Source of the DNA: Nocardia jejuensis NBRC 103114
GTDB lineage: Bacteria; Actinomycetota; Actinomycetes; Mycobacteriales; Mycobacteriaceae
Assembly (NCBI RefSeq): GCF_001613145.1
Contig: NZ_BDBU01000035.1
Location: 1-64,000 of the forward strand
DNA: 64,000 bases
Direction of reading: 5' to 3'
Positions 1-8,697 of this stretch are shown one piece after another. Below the pieces are notes generated by a model, which was not told the DNA's origin, did not search any database, and saw nothing but the letters and a program-made list of their open reading frames with translations. The position numbers and the translations under genes are program-made. The first letter of the stretch is position 1. Each line of letters opens with the position of its first letter.

Positions 1-63
1 ATCTCTCGTCCCGGCCTGGCTGGATGGCTGTGGTCACCACTCGGGCACTCCACGACCACCACC

Positions 64-148
64 CACATGCCCTACTGACCCGCACGCCCTACTAGTCCGC
101 CCGCCCTACTGACCCACATGCCCTACTGACCCGCACGCCCTACTGCCC
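64..148. repeat. 17-bp tandem array, five copies
   Basis: The octamer GCCCTACT starts at 69, 86, 103, 120 and 137, an exact 17-bp period. The rest of each unit varies slightly around CACGCCCTACTGACCCG. The array lies upstream of the first gene and has no spacers, so it is a short minisatellite and not a CRISPR. The remaining bases of 1-271 show no gene I can support. Confidence 0.8.
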
Positions 149-271
149 CAAGAGTGCCCCGCACCCCCTCTCCACACCCGACATCCGGCAGACCTGGAAA
201 CCGCCGGTTGCGCGGGCTCTTCTTCCCTTCTCTTCCAGGCCTCTTTTATCTTTGATCTCTACCCTGCGGAT

Positions 272-790
272 ATGGACAACGCCGCCCACCCACTCCCCCT
301 CGCCCCCCACTGGCCCCAGATCAAAGCCACAGTGGCACGAGGCAATCGCTCCACCGGACACTGCGCCATCGCGTCCATATCCCCCGAGGGAAGACCGAAC
401 GTCACGCCGGTAGGCACGGTGTTCCTGCGAGACGACCAGACCGGGTTCTATTTCGATGTGTATACGAGCGCACTGGCCCGCAATATCGATGCCAACCCCG
501 AGATCTGTTTGATGGCGGTCGATTCGGGATCGTGGATGTGGTTTCGATCGCTGGTCTCGGCCCGATTCGCCGCACCGCCGGGTGTACGGCTGTACGGAAC
601 CGCCGGAAACCTCAGGGCCGCAACGGCAGAGGAGCGGGAGGCGGCCGAGCGCCGGGTGCGGGTGGCTCAGGTCCTGAAGGGCGGCAGGGCGCTGTGGTCG
701 AACTTCACGCATGTGCGGGATCTGACGTTCGACAGTTTCCGGCCGGTGCGCTATCCGACGATGATGGACGGGATGTGGTCCGCCGGTTAG
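272..790 (+). CDS. Pyridoxamine 5'-phosphate oxidase-fold (FMN-binding split barrel) protein
   Basis: The 172-residue product has the general look of the PPOX/split-barrel flavoprotein family. Around residues 28-52 it carries a strand pair with GHCAIASISPEGRPNVTPVG, the usual start of the barrel, followed by VFLRDD and a stretch on oxidoreductase-like folds (FYFDVYTSALARNIDANPEI). Members bind FMN or F420 and reduce small molecules or act as haem or B6 enzymes; the substrate cannot be told from sequence. The ATG at 272 has only a weak ribosome site. Its stop shares the bases TTAG with the stop of the convergent gene at 787-1548. Family assignment is good, precise function unknown. Confidence 0.7.
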   Translation: MDNAAHPLPLAPHWPQIKATVARGNRSTGHCAIASISPEGRPNVTPVGTVFLRDDQTGFYFDVYTSALARNIDANPEICLMAVDSGSWMWFRSLVSARFAAPPGVRLYGTAGNLRAATAEEREAAERRVRVAQVLKGGRALWSNFTHVRDLTFDSFRPVRYPTMMDGMWSAG

Positions 791-1548
791 TTGTCGGGGA
801 CGGGTCCGTCGTCGGTGCCGGGGTTCACGGAGTCGGCGTATTCGGGGAGCAGCGGGGCCACCGCGAAAACTCCGGCGGAGGCGTCCGGCGGCAGGGATTG
901 GATCGAGCGGACGCCGGGAAGTGCTGCGAGAGTGCGGAGTTGGGGCAGCGGGCCGTCGACCACGAGGCCGACCACGCAGGCGCAGTCGGCGCGGAGGCGG
1001 GCGGCCACCACCTGGTTGGTGCGGACGGAACGCTCGTCATAGGCGGGGGTCGCTTGGACCTGAGCGGCGGCGGCACGGCGGGAGGCCACCGCCACCGCAT
1101 CGCCCGCCGGGACGCCGATCGAGATGATCGGGGTCGCCACCCGTGGGATGGGGACGTGGTACAGGACCTCCGAGATCCGCAGTCCGCCTGTGAATTCGGG
1201 GATTCGGGCGGCGGTGACGCCTGCGGTGAAGGAGATGAGCGACCAGCGCGGGGCGAGGTCGGTGGGTTGCAGGGAGGTCTGAGCGCGGGTCAGGTAGTCG
1301 GCTACCGGCTCGCCGTTCTCCGGGCCGAGGCGATCGGTGGAGATGACCGAGCGGTAGGGCGGGGTCGCCCAGCCCAGGACTAGGATCAGGGCCACGAAAG
1401 CCACTGCCACCGTTGCCATTCCGAGTGGACGGGCGGCAGGGTGGCGCAGGCGCGAGGCGATGCCCACGGGCGCGGGCACATCGGGCGCGGGCGCATCGGT
1501 CCCGTCCGTCGACCGGGCGGGCCCTTCGTCTGGGAGTTCGCCGGTCAT
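787..1548 (-). CDS. Membrane-anchored conserved hypothetical protein
   Basis: The 253-residue product has an acidic, proline-rich cytoplasmic start (about 1-40), one membrane segment near residues 44-62 (MATVAVAFVALILVLGW) and an extracytoplasmic domain of about 190 residues. No catalytic motif was recognised. The ATG at 1548 is chosen because the frame upstream reads through the neighbouring pseudouridine synthase gene in another phase and looks non-coding. It lies downstream of lspA and the pseudouridine synthase on the same strand with a 58-bp gap, so it may be the last gene of that operon. Function is unknown; the topology suggests an envelope protein. Confidence 0.65.
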   Translation of the reverse strand: MTGELPDEGPARSTDGTDAPAPDVPAPVGIASRLRHPAARPLGMATVAVAFVALILVLGWATPPYRSVISTDRLGPENGEPVADYLTRAQTSLQPTDLAPRWSLISFTAGVTAARIPEFTGGLRISEVLYHVPIPRVATPIISIGVPAGDAVAVASRRAAAAQVQATPAYDERSVRTNQVVAARLRADCACVVGLVVDGPLPQLRTLAALPGVRSIQSLPPDASAGVFAVAPLLPEYADSVNPGTDDGPVPDN

Positions 1549-1606
1549 GCGGCGGGCCTGGCCGGGTTCACGGATAGCGAGCCTACGCCGGAGCGGGTGG
1601 CCGGAC

Positions 1607-2533
1607 CTACGGTGCGCGCAGAACGGCCAGCGCATGCGCGAGATCGGCGGGGTATTCGCTGGTGATCTCGACCCATCGGCCGTCGGCGGGATGATTGAAA
1701 CCGAGTTGGCGGGCATGCAGCCACTGACGCTCCAAACCGAGACGCTCGGCCAGGCGCGGGTCGGCGCCGTAGGTGAGGTCACCGCAGCAGGGGTGCCGGA
1801 CCGCGGAGAAGTGAACCCGAATCTGGTGGGTGCGGCCGGTTTCCAGGTGGATGTCGAGCAGGCTCGCGGACTGGAACGCCTCGACCGTGTCGTAGTGGGT
1901 GACGCTGGGGCGGCCGTCGGCGACCACCGCGAACTTCCAGTCGTTGCCGCGCGCGCGGCCGATGGGTGCATCGATGGTGCCGCTGCTCGGATCCGGATGT
2001 CCCTGCACCAGAGCGTGATAGCGCTTGTCGACCGTGCGCTGCTTGAACGCGCGCTTGAGCACCGTGTAGGCGTGCTCGGACTGGGCGACGACCATCACAC
2101 CGGAGGTACCGACATCCAGCCGGTGCACGATGCCCTGACGCTCGTGCGCGCCGGAGGTGGAGATGCGGTAGCCCATGGCGGCCAGGCCGCCGACGACCGT
2201 CGGGCCGGACCAGCCGACACCCGTGTGCGCGGCGACGCCGACCGGCTTGTCCACCGCGACGACGTCGTCGTCCGCGTAGAGGATCCTCATGCCGTCCACC
2301 GGAGTGGCCTCGACGGTGAGTTCGCGCTTGGGCTCGGGGAATTCGACCTCCAGCCAGGCGCCGGCGGTGAGGCGATCGGACTTGCCCGCCGCGGTGCCGT
2401 CCAGCTGGACCGAACCGTCCTCGGCCATGGCGGCCACGGCGGTGCGGGACAGACCGAGCAGTCGGGACAGTCCGGCATCGACGCGCATGCCATCCAAACC
2501 ATCCGGCACCGGCATACTGCGGGTTTCCCTCAT
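1607..2533 (-). CDS. RluA/RluD-family pseudouridine synthase
   Basis: The 308-residue product has an S4-like RNA-binding region at about 15-65 and the RluA catalytic domain after it. The signature HRLDVGTSG is at residues 137-145, so D140 is the predicted catalytic aspartate that attacks uridine in rRNA. Later ETGRTHQIR, the family's conserved C-terminal block, is present. Length is typical. The ATG at 2533 overlaps the lspA stop as ATGA, so the pair is translationally coupled, as lspA and Rv1540 are adjacent in M. tuberculosis. The large-subunit site modified (RluD-like positions) cannot be fixed from sequence. Confidence 0.9.
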   Translation of the reverse strand: MRETRSMPVPDGLDGMRVDAGLSRLLGLSRTAVAAMAEDGSVQLDGTAAGKSDRLTAGAWLEVEFPEPKRELTVEATPVDGMRILYADDDVVAVDKPVGVAAHTGVGWSGPTVVGGLAAMGYRISTSGAHERQGIVHRLDVGTSGVMVVAQSEHAYTVLKRAFKQRTVDKRYHALVQGHPDPSSGTIDAPIGRARGNDWKFAVVADGRPSVTHYDTVEAFQSASLLDIHLETGRTHQIRVHFSAVRHPCCGDLTYGADPRLAERLGLERQWLHARQLGFNHPADGRWVEITSEYPADLAHALAVLRAP

Positions 2534-3204
2534 ACTGTCTTCTCCTCCGCCTTGTCGTCCTCCTCGCGCCCGCCCGCGCGCGTTCCATCCGGTTCGAATC
2601 CGAACACGGTCAAGATCACCAGCAGGATCGCGCCGCACACGATCGACGAATCGGCGACATTGAACACCGGCCACCAGCCGACCGCGACGAAGTCGACCAC
2701 GTGCCCCTGCAGCGGACCCGGCGCACGGAACAGACGGTCGATCAGATTGCCCAGCGCGCCGCCGAGCACCATGCCGAGACCGATCGCCCACGGCACCGAG
2801 CGCATGGTGCGGCCGATCCGGACCACACCGATCACGACGGCCGCGGCGACCAGGGTCAGCAACCACGTCATGCTCGTCGCCATCGAGAACGCCGCACCGG
2901 GATTGCGGACCAGCGTCAGACGCACCGTCTTGCCGATGAGGTAGACGGGCTCGCCCGGCGTCAGAGTCGCGACGATGATGCATTTGGTCAGCAGATCCAG
3001 ACCCAGCAGCACCACGGCGATCAGCAGCAGCGTCCGCAATTGCAGCGGCCGCCGAGGCTTGGCTGCCTCCTCCGGTACCTCCGGCTGTTCGGCTACCGCG
3101 TCGAGGTCGGCCGAGGTGCCCGTCGACGCAGGATCTCCGGGCGACTTGTCGGGTTCGTCTGCGGCGGATTCGCTCGGCCGGTCGGTACTCACCCTTGACA
3201 TCAT
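2530..3204 (-). CDS. lspA: Lipoprotein signal peptidase (signal peptidase II)
   Basis: The enzyme cleaves signal peptides of diacylglyceryl-modified prolipoproteins in the inner membrane. The 224-residue product has a 50-residue acidic, disordered N-terminal extension and then four membrane helices. Family motifs are present: DLLTK (70-74), NPGAAF (101-106), GNLIDR (152-157), VVDF with D171 and FNVADS with D185; the last two aspartates are the expected catalytic dyad. Start is uncertain by one codon because two ATGs sit in tandem (3204 and 3201); an AGGGA lies directly before them and favours the second. It overlaps the pseudouridine synthase by four bases. Several lipoproteins in this window are its likely substrates. 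Confidence 0.95.
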   Translation of the reverse strand: MMSRVSTDRPSESAADEPDKSPGDPASTGTSADLDAVAEQPEVPEEAAKPRRPLQLRTLLLIAVVLLGLDLLTKCIIVATLTPGEPVYLIGKTVRLTLVRNPGAAFSMATSMTWLLTLVAAAVVIGVVRIGRTMRSVPWAIGLGMVLGGALGNLIDRLFRAPGPLQGHVVDFVAVGWWPVFNVADSSIVCGAILLVILTVFGFEPDGTRAGGREEDDKAEEKTV

Positions 3205-3333
3205 TCCCTATGGCCACTTCACACCTGTCGGTCGCCGTAGCCGGAGGCTGGTTACCACCCAGCCGCCACGTCCGAGAACCCCCTGAAAACACCCTGGAAT
3301 ACCACCGGTGCGGATCCCAGCTGATTATCAGGA

Positions 3334-4350
3334 ATGAGCCGTAACCTGTTGGACGTGACGGTGTTGTCTTCATCCCCCAGCTCGGCCAACGCCACCGCAC
3401 GCTGCGTCGGTTCACCGGGCAGACCACGATCCCGCAATTCGAGATCCGGTGTTCTGCTCATGGTTCTCGCGGTCACTCTGACAGCGTTCGGCGCCGGTTG
3501 TAGCGACCACTCGGAAACCACCTCCGACGCCGACGGCGCGGAACCTCTCGGATTCGCGAAGGAAGTCACCATGCCGATCGCGGCGGTGACCACCACCGTC
3601 GTCGATCCCGGCGCCGAGCCGCGCTCCTCGCTGCGGCCCGCGGTCGAGCCGGGAACCGTGCAGCAGGTGACGCTGAGCACGGACCATCACATCGAGCAGC
3701 AGATCAACTCGCAGGCCGTGCGTGACTTCTCACCGCCCGCGGTGACCATCCCGCTCAGCGCGCAGACCGGCGGCGACGGGGTCGAGCTGACGCTCGGCAC
3801 GGTCACCTCCCCCGATCCGGCGCTGGCCAAGGCGCTGCTGCCCGCCGACGGCTCACGGGCCGGATTCGACATCAGCGAGGCGGGCGCGATCACCGCACTG
3901 CGGATGGCGCCCAAGCCCGCCACCTCGGACGCGGCCCGCGCGGCGCTCGAGCAGGCCTTCTACCAGGCGGTGTACCAGTCCGTCGCGTTCCCGGACGAGC
4001 CCGTCGGAGTCGGCGCGGTGTGGACTGTGCGCCAGCAGGTCTCGGGCAGCGTGCCACTGGAGCAGGTGACCACCGCGACCCTCACCGCGCGCGAGGGCAA
4101 CCTGCTGAACATCGAATTGAACGTGGTCCAGACGCCGAAATCGACGGTGTGGCATCTGCCCAACGACGCCGGACAGCTGGAGATCGTCGACTACCTCATG
4201 CACGGCACCGGCGTCATCGCCGTGGATCTCGGTCTGCCGCTGCCGGTTTCCGGGTCCGTCGAGGTCGGCGGCAATCAGACCTACCGGGACCCGCACAGTT
4301 CGGTGACCCTGCGTCAAACCCTGCGCACCCAGGTGCAGTGGGGCGCCTGA
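3334..4350 (+). CDS. Putative lipoprotein, DUF6263-like
   Basis: The 338-residue product has a basic N terminus, a hydrophobic segment at about 40-53 and a lipobox-like FGAGC, so it is probably a lipid-anchored protein on the outer face of the membrane. The mature part is threonine- and valine-rich with no catalytic motif I recognise; its layout (VTTTVVDPGAEPR, then a two-part beta-rich domain) recalls the DUF6263 family. It reads divergently from lspA. A GTG at 3355 is an alternative start that would shorten the signal peptide to a more usual length. The next gene, also a lipoprotein, starts 23 bp downstream and is probably co-transcribed. Confidence 0.65.
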   Translation: MSRNLLDVTVLSSSPSSANATARCVGSPGRPRSRNSRSGVLLMVLAVTLTAFGAGCSDHSETTSDADGAEPLGFAKEVTMPIAAVTTTVVDPGAEPRSSLRPAVEPGTVQQVTLSTDHHIEQQINSQAVRDFSPPAVTIPLSAQTGGDGVELTLGTVTSPDPALAKALLPADGSRAGFDISEAGAITALRMAPKPATSDAARAALEQAFYQAVYQSVAFPDEPVGVGAVWTVRQQVSGSVPLEQVTTATLTAREGNLLNIELNVVQTPKSTVWHLPNDAGQLEIVDYLMHGTGVIAVDLGLPLPVSGSVEVGGNQTYRDPHSSVTLRQTLRTQVQWGA

Positions 4351-4373
4351 GGCCCGGCTGCGATGATGTGGCC

Positions 4374-5111
4374 GTGACTGCATCTTCTCGCACCACTCGC
4401 ACTACTCGCACCATGCTGACCGTGCTCGCGAGCGCGGTCGCGGTGACCGTATCGGCCTGCGGGTCCAGCGATTCCGGCGCTCCGCTGCAGACATTCGGCC
4501 CCACGGTGGCTCCCCCGCAGACCTCCGGCGCCGCCGCACCGGTCGTGGATTCCATCACGCTGCGATCGAATCTGCTGGATGTCCCGCAACTGCCGTCGGG
4601 GTACTCGGCGCTGAACGATCCGCCCCCGGGAAGCACCGGCGGCGCCGGGGCCAAGACCGATCCGCCACAGTGCGCCAAGGTGCTCTCGCCGGTGTCGGCA
4701 CAGGCCCCGGGATCGTTCTCCCAGACCGTCGCGCAGTTCGGCGGGCCCGACTTCGACACCCTCGACATCGACGCGGCCTCGTACGCGAACGGGGGCGCGG
4801 CGCAGGCGTTCTCGACGGTGCAATCGCTGCTGCGGGAGTGCACCAGGTACTCGGGCAAGGACGTCGACGGGGAATCGGTGGATTTCCAGGTCGGCGCGGT
4901 GGATCAGCCCAGCGCGGGCGATGCCTCGACGGCGTTCCGGGTGCACACGACCAGCCAGGGGCTGACGTTGTATTCGGTGGTGAGCGTGACCCTGGTGGGG
5001 TCGGTGGTGGTGCAGTTGGCCATGTCGGGAGCGGCCGAGCCGGATCCGCAGGAGTTGAGCGCGTTGACCGCGGCCCAGGCGCGGAAGTTGAAGGGCGAAG
5101 CGGGACCGTAG
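4374..5111 (+). CDS. Putative lipoprotein with PknH-like sensor domain
   Basis: The 245-residue product begins at GTG 4374 (GTG 4368 is also in frame). A hydrophobic stretch (MLTVLASAVAVTVSAC) ends in a lipobox, TVSAC, so the protein is probably exported and acylated. The mature part has two cysteines (PQC and LREC) about 50 residues apart and an alpha/beta pattern with a C-terminal helix, which resembles the PknH extracellular sensor-domain family seen in many mycobacterial lipoproteins. This similarity is judged by eye. It follows the previous lipoprotein gene by 23 bp and ends before a strong hairpin. Ligand unknown. Confidence 0.6.
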   Translation: MTASSRTTRTTRTMLTVLASAVAVTVSACGSSDSGAPLQTFGPTVAPPQTSGAAAPVVDSITLRSNLLDVPQLPSGYSALNDPPPGSTGGAGAKTDPPQCAKVLSPVSAQAPGSFSQTVAQFGGPDFDTLDIDAASYANGGAAQAFSTVQSLLRECTRYSGKDVDGESVDFQVGAVDQPSAGDASTAFRVHTTSQGLTLYSVVSVTLVGSVVVQLAMSGAAEPDPQELSALTAAQARKLKGEAGP

Positions 5112-5130
5112 GAGGACTGCGAGCACCGCC

Positions 5131-5190
5131 GGACACAGATCCGCACCCGCCTCTGTGTCGAAGCGAGTGCGGATCTCTGTGTTTTCCGTG
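5131..5190. terminator. Terminator between convergent genes
   Basis: AGATCCGCAC (5137-5146) pairs with GTGCGGATCT (5167-5176), with a further ACAC/GTGT pairing after a two-base bulge. On the plus strand it is followed by GTTTTCC, a fair U tract. It separates the plus-strand lipoprotein gene from the end of the minus-strand arabinosyltransferase gene. Confidence 0.6.
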
Positions 5191-5230
5191 TTCCGAAATT
5201 ACTGCCGGCAGGTCACACCGTCGGCAGGGG

Positions 5231-8200
5231 CTACTGCCAGCCGGTTACGTTGATCGGGCCCGGGCTGTACAGGCCGGAGCGGGTCTCCGTTCCCGTCTCG
5301 AGCTTCGCCGGGACAGCTCGGCCGTCGATCGGGGACAAGCGCTGCAGCTCACCCCAGTCCTTGCTCCAGTCGTCCTTCAGGTAGGTCGCCAGGGTGTACG
5401 GCCGCAGCAGCATGGTGCTCCAGCCGAGCGCGCCGCCGCCGTCGTGGCTCTGCCACAGCGACGTCATCGCCGCGCCGCCGCGATCGGGCAGAACGCGGTA
5501 ACCGGGGATCTCGGCGACGCCATCGCGGTGATCGAAGGGCCGCTGGCACGGGAACTGCAGGCCCACTTCCCAATCCAGCAGCACGGGGGCCGACGAGCCG
5601 ACGACGTCCTGCAGGGTGCGAGTCTGCGGAATGCGGGGCGGGGTCAGGGCGATCCACTGTTTCGGATCGCGGTCGCGGTCCTGCGCGACGACGCGGATAG
5701 CGGTGGCGTCGGCGGGGATGTCCGCCAGCGGAACCCGCAGGTTTCGCCAGCTGGGGGCGGGGCCGATATCGAGCGGCGTGACCCGGCCCAGGGGCCGGCC
5801 CGCGCCGCTGGAATCGGCTGTGCCGTATTCGATTTCGATGGACTGGCCGGGAGTCACCACACCGTCGTGATTGACCGAGCGGATCCGGCCCGCCGCGGTG
5901 AGCGCGATGATGCCGGAGCGGTCGCCGGGCTCGGGCAGGGCGTACCAGCCGGTGGTGAGGGTGGACACGGCCTCGGTCGTGCCCGAGGTCCCGAGCACCG
6001 GGGTGGTGGCGGGGCTCAGGCCGAACGGCAGTGCGGTGGTGGTGGTTCCGTCCGCGGTCTGGTCGGAGCGATCGCTCACCGCGCTGGCCATGTTGCCGCC
6101 GGTGTCCAGTTCGTCGTCGGCGCGCAGGTCGGTGCCGACGCCGCCGGGGGTGAAGCCGACCGCGTCGGCGGCGAAGGCCGAGAACGCGTCGCCGGTCAGC
6201 GGTCTGAGCATGCCGGCCTGAGCGTCGGTCTCCACCAGGACATCTCGGGCCAGGCCGCAGGTATTGCCCAGGACCGCATCGACATTGGAGCGCGCGAGCG
6301 AGTACGCCGGGTACTGCGCGATCGCACCCTTGGCCAGCGAACCGACCTCGAACAGGACCACGAAGGCCGCGATCACGGTCAGCGGCGGAATCGAGACTAG
6401 CTTCCAGCCGCGCTTCGAGATGCGATGGGGCGCAGCGGGTTCTGGGGCGCGCACATGCCAGAAACCGGCGAGGACCAGGAACATCAGCGCCAGCGCCAGC
6501 CACAGTTTGCTGAACTCGACGCCCGCGACCACCACGGACTTGTCACGCCACGGGATGCCCCAGTTGGAGACGTACCACCAGCCGTTGATGCTGGTGAACA
6601 CCATCGCGGTGGCGAAGGAGACCACCGAGGCGAACAGCGCGCGGTTGCGCGGGGAGCGCATCACGGCGGGGCCGACCGCGACCGCGGTCAGCACGGCGAT
6701 CACGCCCGCCAGTCCGGCGTAGATGCCGTTGTGGTGGGTCCACTTGGTGGGGGTGGTCATCATCAGCAGCATGACTCCCAGGCAGGTGCCCAGGATGCGG
6801 CGCACGGGACCCGGTGCGGTGAACGGGATCCGGCCGCCCTTGCGCAGCAATACGAAGGCGCACACGGCCATACCGATCCACAGCATGAACATGCCGAAGC
6901 GGCGAGCCACCGAACCGTCGATGGTGGGCATGAAAAGGTACTGGTAGCGAATGTATTCGCCGTCCCAGTGCACATTCGGCCCGACCAGGGTGTGCACGCG
7001 GCTCATCTCGAACATGGACGAGAGCGGCTGATCGGCGAACATCACCGCGAGCACGACCGAGCCCGCCGCGACCAGCGGCAGACCCAGCGCCAGGTAGGCC
7101 GGGCCGCGGGTGCGCAGCACGGCGAACACGCCCGCGCCGGGAGCGGTCGGCGCGCTCAGGGCGCGAGCGCGGGCGTCGATACTGCGCCACAGCGGGCGGA
7201 TACCGGCCAACAGCGGTGCGACACAGATGATTCCGGACGGGCCGACGGTACAGGCGAAGGCGCCGATCAGGATGGCGATGCCGTAGGGCAGCAGTCGGCG
7301 CGTGGCGATCGAGCGTTCCACCGAGACCCAGGTGAGCAGCACCCCGAGCGCGACCAGCGGCTCCGGACGCAGGCCGTTGTTGTAGGGCAGCCAGACCGCC
7401 AGGAAGCCCAGCGCGCCGGTCCAGACCGCCACCCGGTCGTGCCGGATGCGCGCGCCCAGGCGCGGAATCACCTCGCGGCTGAGCACCATCCAGATCAGGA
7501 TGCCGGCCAGCAGCGCGGGTAGTCGCATCCACGGACTGGCGACGCTGATCTCCGCCATCCGGCCGAGCAGGTCGTAATACGGTGTGCCGACCGGGTTTTC
7601 GGGCACACCGAAGTACCCGAAGTAGTTCGCCATGTACCCGGCGTGGATCGACGTGCGGGCCATGCCGAACTGATAGCCGTCATCGGAGGTGGTGGCGCCG
7701 ATGAAATGCCACAGCACCAGCGCGCCGATCACCACGCCGTCGATCGGGCGGAAGGTCCACCAGCGCTCGGGCAGGAAACGGCGCGGGCGGCGGCCGTCGC
7801 GGCGGTCGATCCGGTACAGCGCGACGAGGGCGAGGATCGTCGCGAGGTACGCGGTCCAGATCGCGATGTGCTTGATCGGACTCGGGGTCGAGGAGAAGCG
7901 GCTGTCGATCTGCGCGGTCACGGTGGTGCCGTCGGCGGCGCGCAGGTCGCTGAAGACGCCGACCAGCTGCGGGCGGTAGTCGCCCGACAGGGTCACCGGT
8001 TCGAGAGCGGTTCCGGTCATGACCGCGGTCGCCTGGGTCATGTCCGCGTGCACGGTCAGGGCGCAGCCGGGGGTGAGTTCGTCGACCGGGACGCTCACGA
8101 GCGACTTGTTGTGCAGGACCGCTTCGAACTTCGCGGGCTTGACCACGCCGTCGTCGCCGGTGCTCGCGGCCTTCACGCGCGCGGAGAAGCCGTACCGGTC

Positions 8201-8536
8201 CAGGTTCGGGGCGCCGTTCGCGGCGGTGGCCGCGAGGGTGCCGCCGGTGTCGGCGAGCTGGGTGACGGCGGCGCACGGGATCGTCGCGTCGAAGGTCAGG
8301 GGCGCGTAGGAGACCAGCGGGGCCTCGACGCTCGCGACCGACCCGCTCTGCGGCCAGTTCAAGGTCGTGGCGTCCACCCGGACCGGCAGCAGCGGCACCG
8401 CTATGGCCGCCAGCACCGCGATCACGCCCGCGATCAGGGCTACCGCCTGCTCCCAGCCTCCGGAAGTCCGTACGCCCGCCCCGGCACCGGCTCTCCCGGC
8501 GGAGTCCTGCCCCGCTTTTTCCAACACGTCGGTCAC
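5231..8536 (-). CDS. Emb-family arabinosyltransferase
   Basis: The 1101-residue product matches the length of EmbA/B/C (about 1,095). These GT-C enzymes use decaprenylphosphoryl-arabinose to extend the arabinan of arabinogalactan and lipoarabinomannan. After the first membrane helix (30-50) comes an extracytoplasmic jelly-roll-like domain, then a multi-helix region that includes TSDDGYQFGMAR. D285-D286 correspond to the conserved catalytic pair, and M292 sits where EmbB Met306 of M. tuberculosis lies. The C-terminal 350 residues form the carbohydrate-binding part, ending in LYSPGPINVTGW. GTG 8536 is the start. Unlike the classical embCAB set it stands alone here, so it may be a paralogue. Confidence 0.9.
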   Translation of the reverse strand: MTDVLEKAGQDSAGRAGAGAGVRTSGGWEQAVALIAGVIAVLAAIAVPLLPVRVDATTLNWPQSGSVASVEAPLVSYAPLTFDATIPCAAVTQLADTGGTLAATAANGAPNLDRYGFSARVKAASTGDDGVVKPAKFEAVLHNKSLVSVPVDELTPGCALTVHADMTQATAVMTGTALEPVTLSGDYRPQLVGVFSDLRAADGTTVTAQIDSRFSSTPSPIKHIAIWTAYLATILALVALYRIDRRDGRRPRRFLPERWWTFRPIDGVVIGALVLWHFIGATTSDDGYQFGMARTSIHAGYMANYFGYFGVPENPVGTPYYDLLGRMAEISVASPWMRLPALLAGILIWMVLSREVIPRLGARIRHDRVAVWTGALGFLAVWLPYNNGLRPEPLVALGVLLTWVSVERSIATRRLLPYGIAILIGAFACTVGPSGIICVAPLLAGIRPLWRSIDARARALSAPTAPGAGVFAVLRTRGPAYLALGLPLVAAGSVVLAVMFADQPLSSMFEMSRVHTLVGPNVHWDGEYIRYQYLFMPTIDGSVARRFGMFMLWIGMAVCAFVLLRKGGRIPFTAPGPVRRILGTCLGVMLLMMTTPTKWTHHNGIYAGLAGVIAVLTAVAVGPAVMRSPRNRALFASVVSFATAMVFTSINGWWYVSNWGIPWRDKSVVVAGVEFSKLWLALALMFLVLAGFWHVRAPEPAAPHRISKRGWKLVSIPPLTVIAAFVVLFEVGSLAKGAIAQYPAYSLARSNVDAVLGNTCGLARDVLVETDAQAGMLRPLTGDAFSAFAADAVGFTPGGVGTDLRADDELDTGGNMASAVSDRSDQTADGTTTTALPFGLSPATTPVLGTSGTTEAVSTLTTGWYALPEPGDRSGIIALTAAGRIRSVNHDGVVTPGQSIEIEYGTADSSGAGRPLGRVTPLDIGPAPSWRNLRVPLADIPADATAIRVVAQDRDRDPKQWIALTPPRIPQTRTLQDVVGSSAPVLLDWEVGLQFPCQRPFDHRDGVAEIPGYRVLPDRGGAAMTSLWQSHDGGGALGWSTMLLRPYTLATYLKDDWSKDWGELQRLSPIDGRAVPAKLETGTETRSGLYSPGPINVTGWQ

Positions 8537-8629
8537 GACCGCCGATATTAAGGGGCGAAGCCGACCCGCCGCCGCTTTGCCCCGGTTAGCGGACGTGGCA
8601 CCCGGCTGTGCTCCGGATACGAACCGAAC

Positions 8630-8663
8630 GAGCCCGGCACCCCATGCGCGGGGTGCCGGGCTC
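8630..8663 (-). terminator. Hairpin downstream of the MTB12-like gene
   Basis: GAGCCCGGCACCCC (8630-8643) and GGGGTGCCGGGCTC (8650-8663) form a perfect 14-bp stem with a 6-base loop. It lies 34 bp beyond the stop of the minus-strand gene at 8698. The following bases are not clearly U-rich. Confidence 0.6.
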
Positions 8664-8697
8664 GGAAATCGCGTGCTCAGCCGGGGCCGAGCTCAGC

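Noticed and set aside
64..148. Possible CRISPR array
   Set aside because: The 17-bp copies are contiguous with no spacers, and no cas genes are in the window.
1549..1971. Extension of the hypothetical membrane protein to 394 codons
   Set aside because: The extra part runs inside the pseudouridine synthase gene in another frame and shows only S/P/R-rich shadow sequence.
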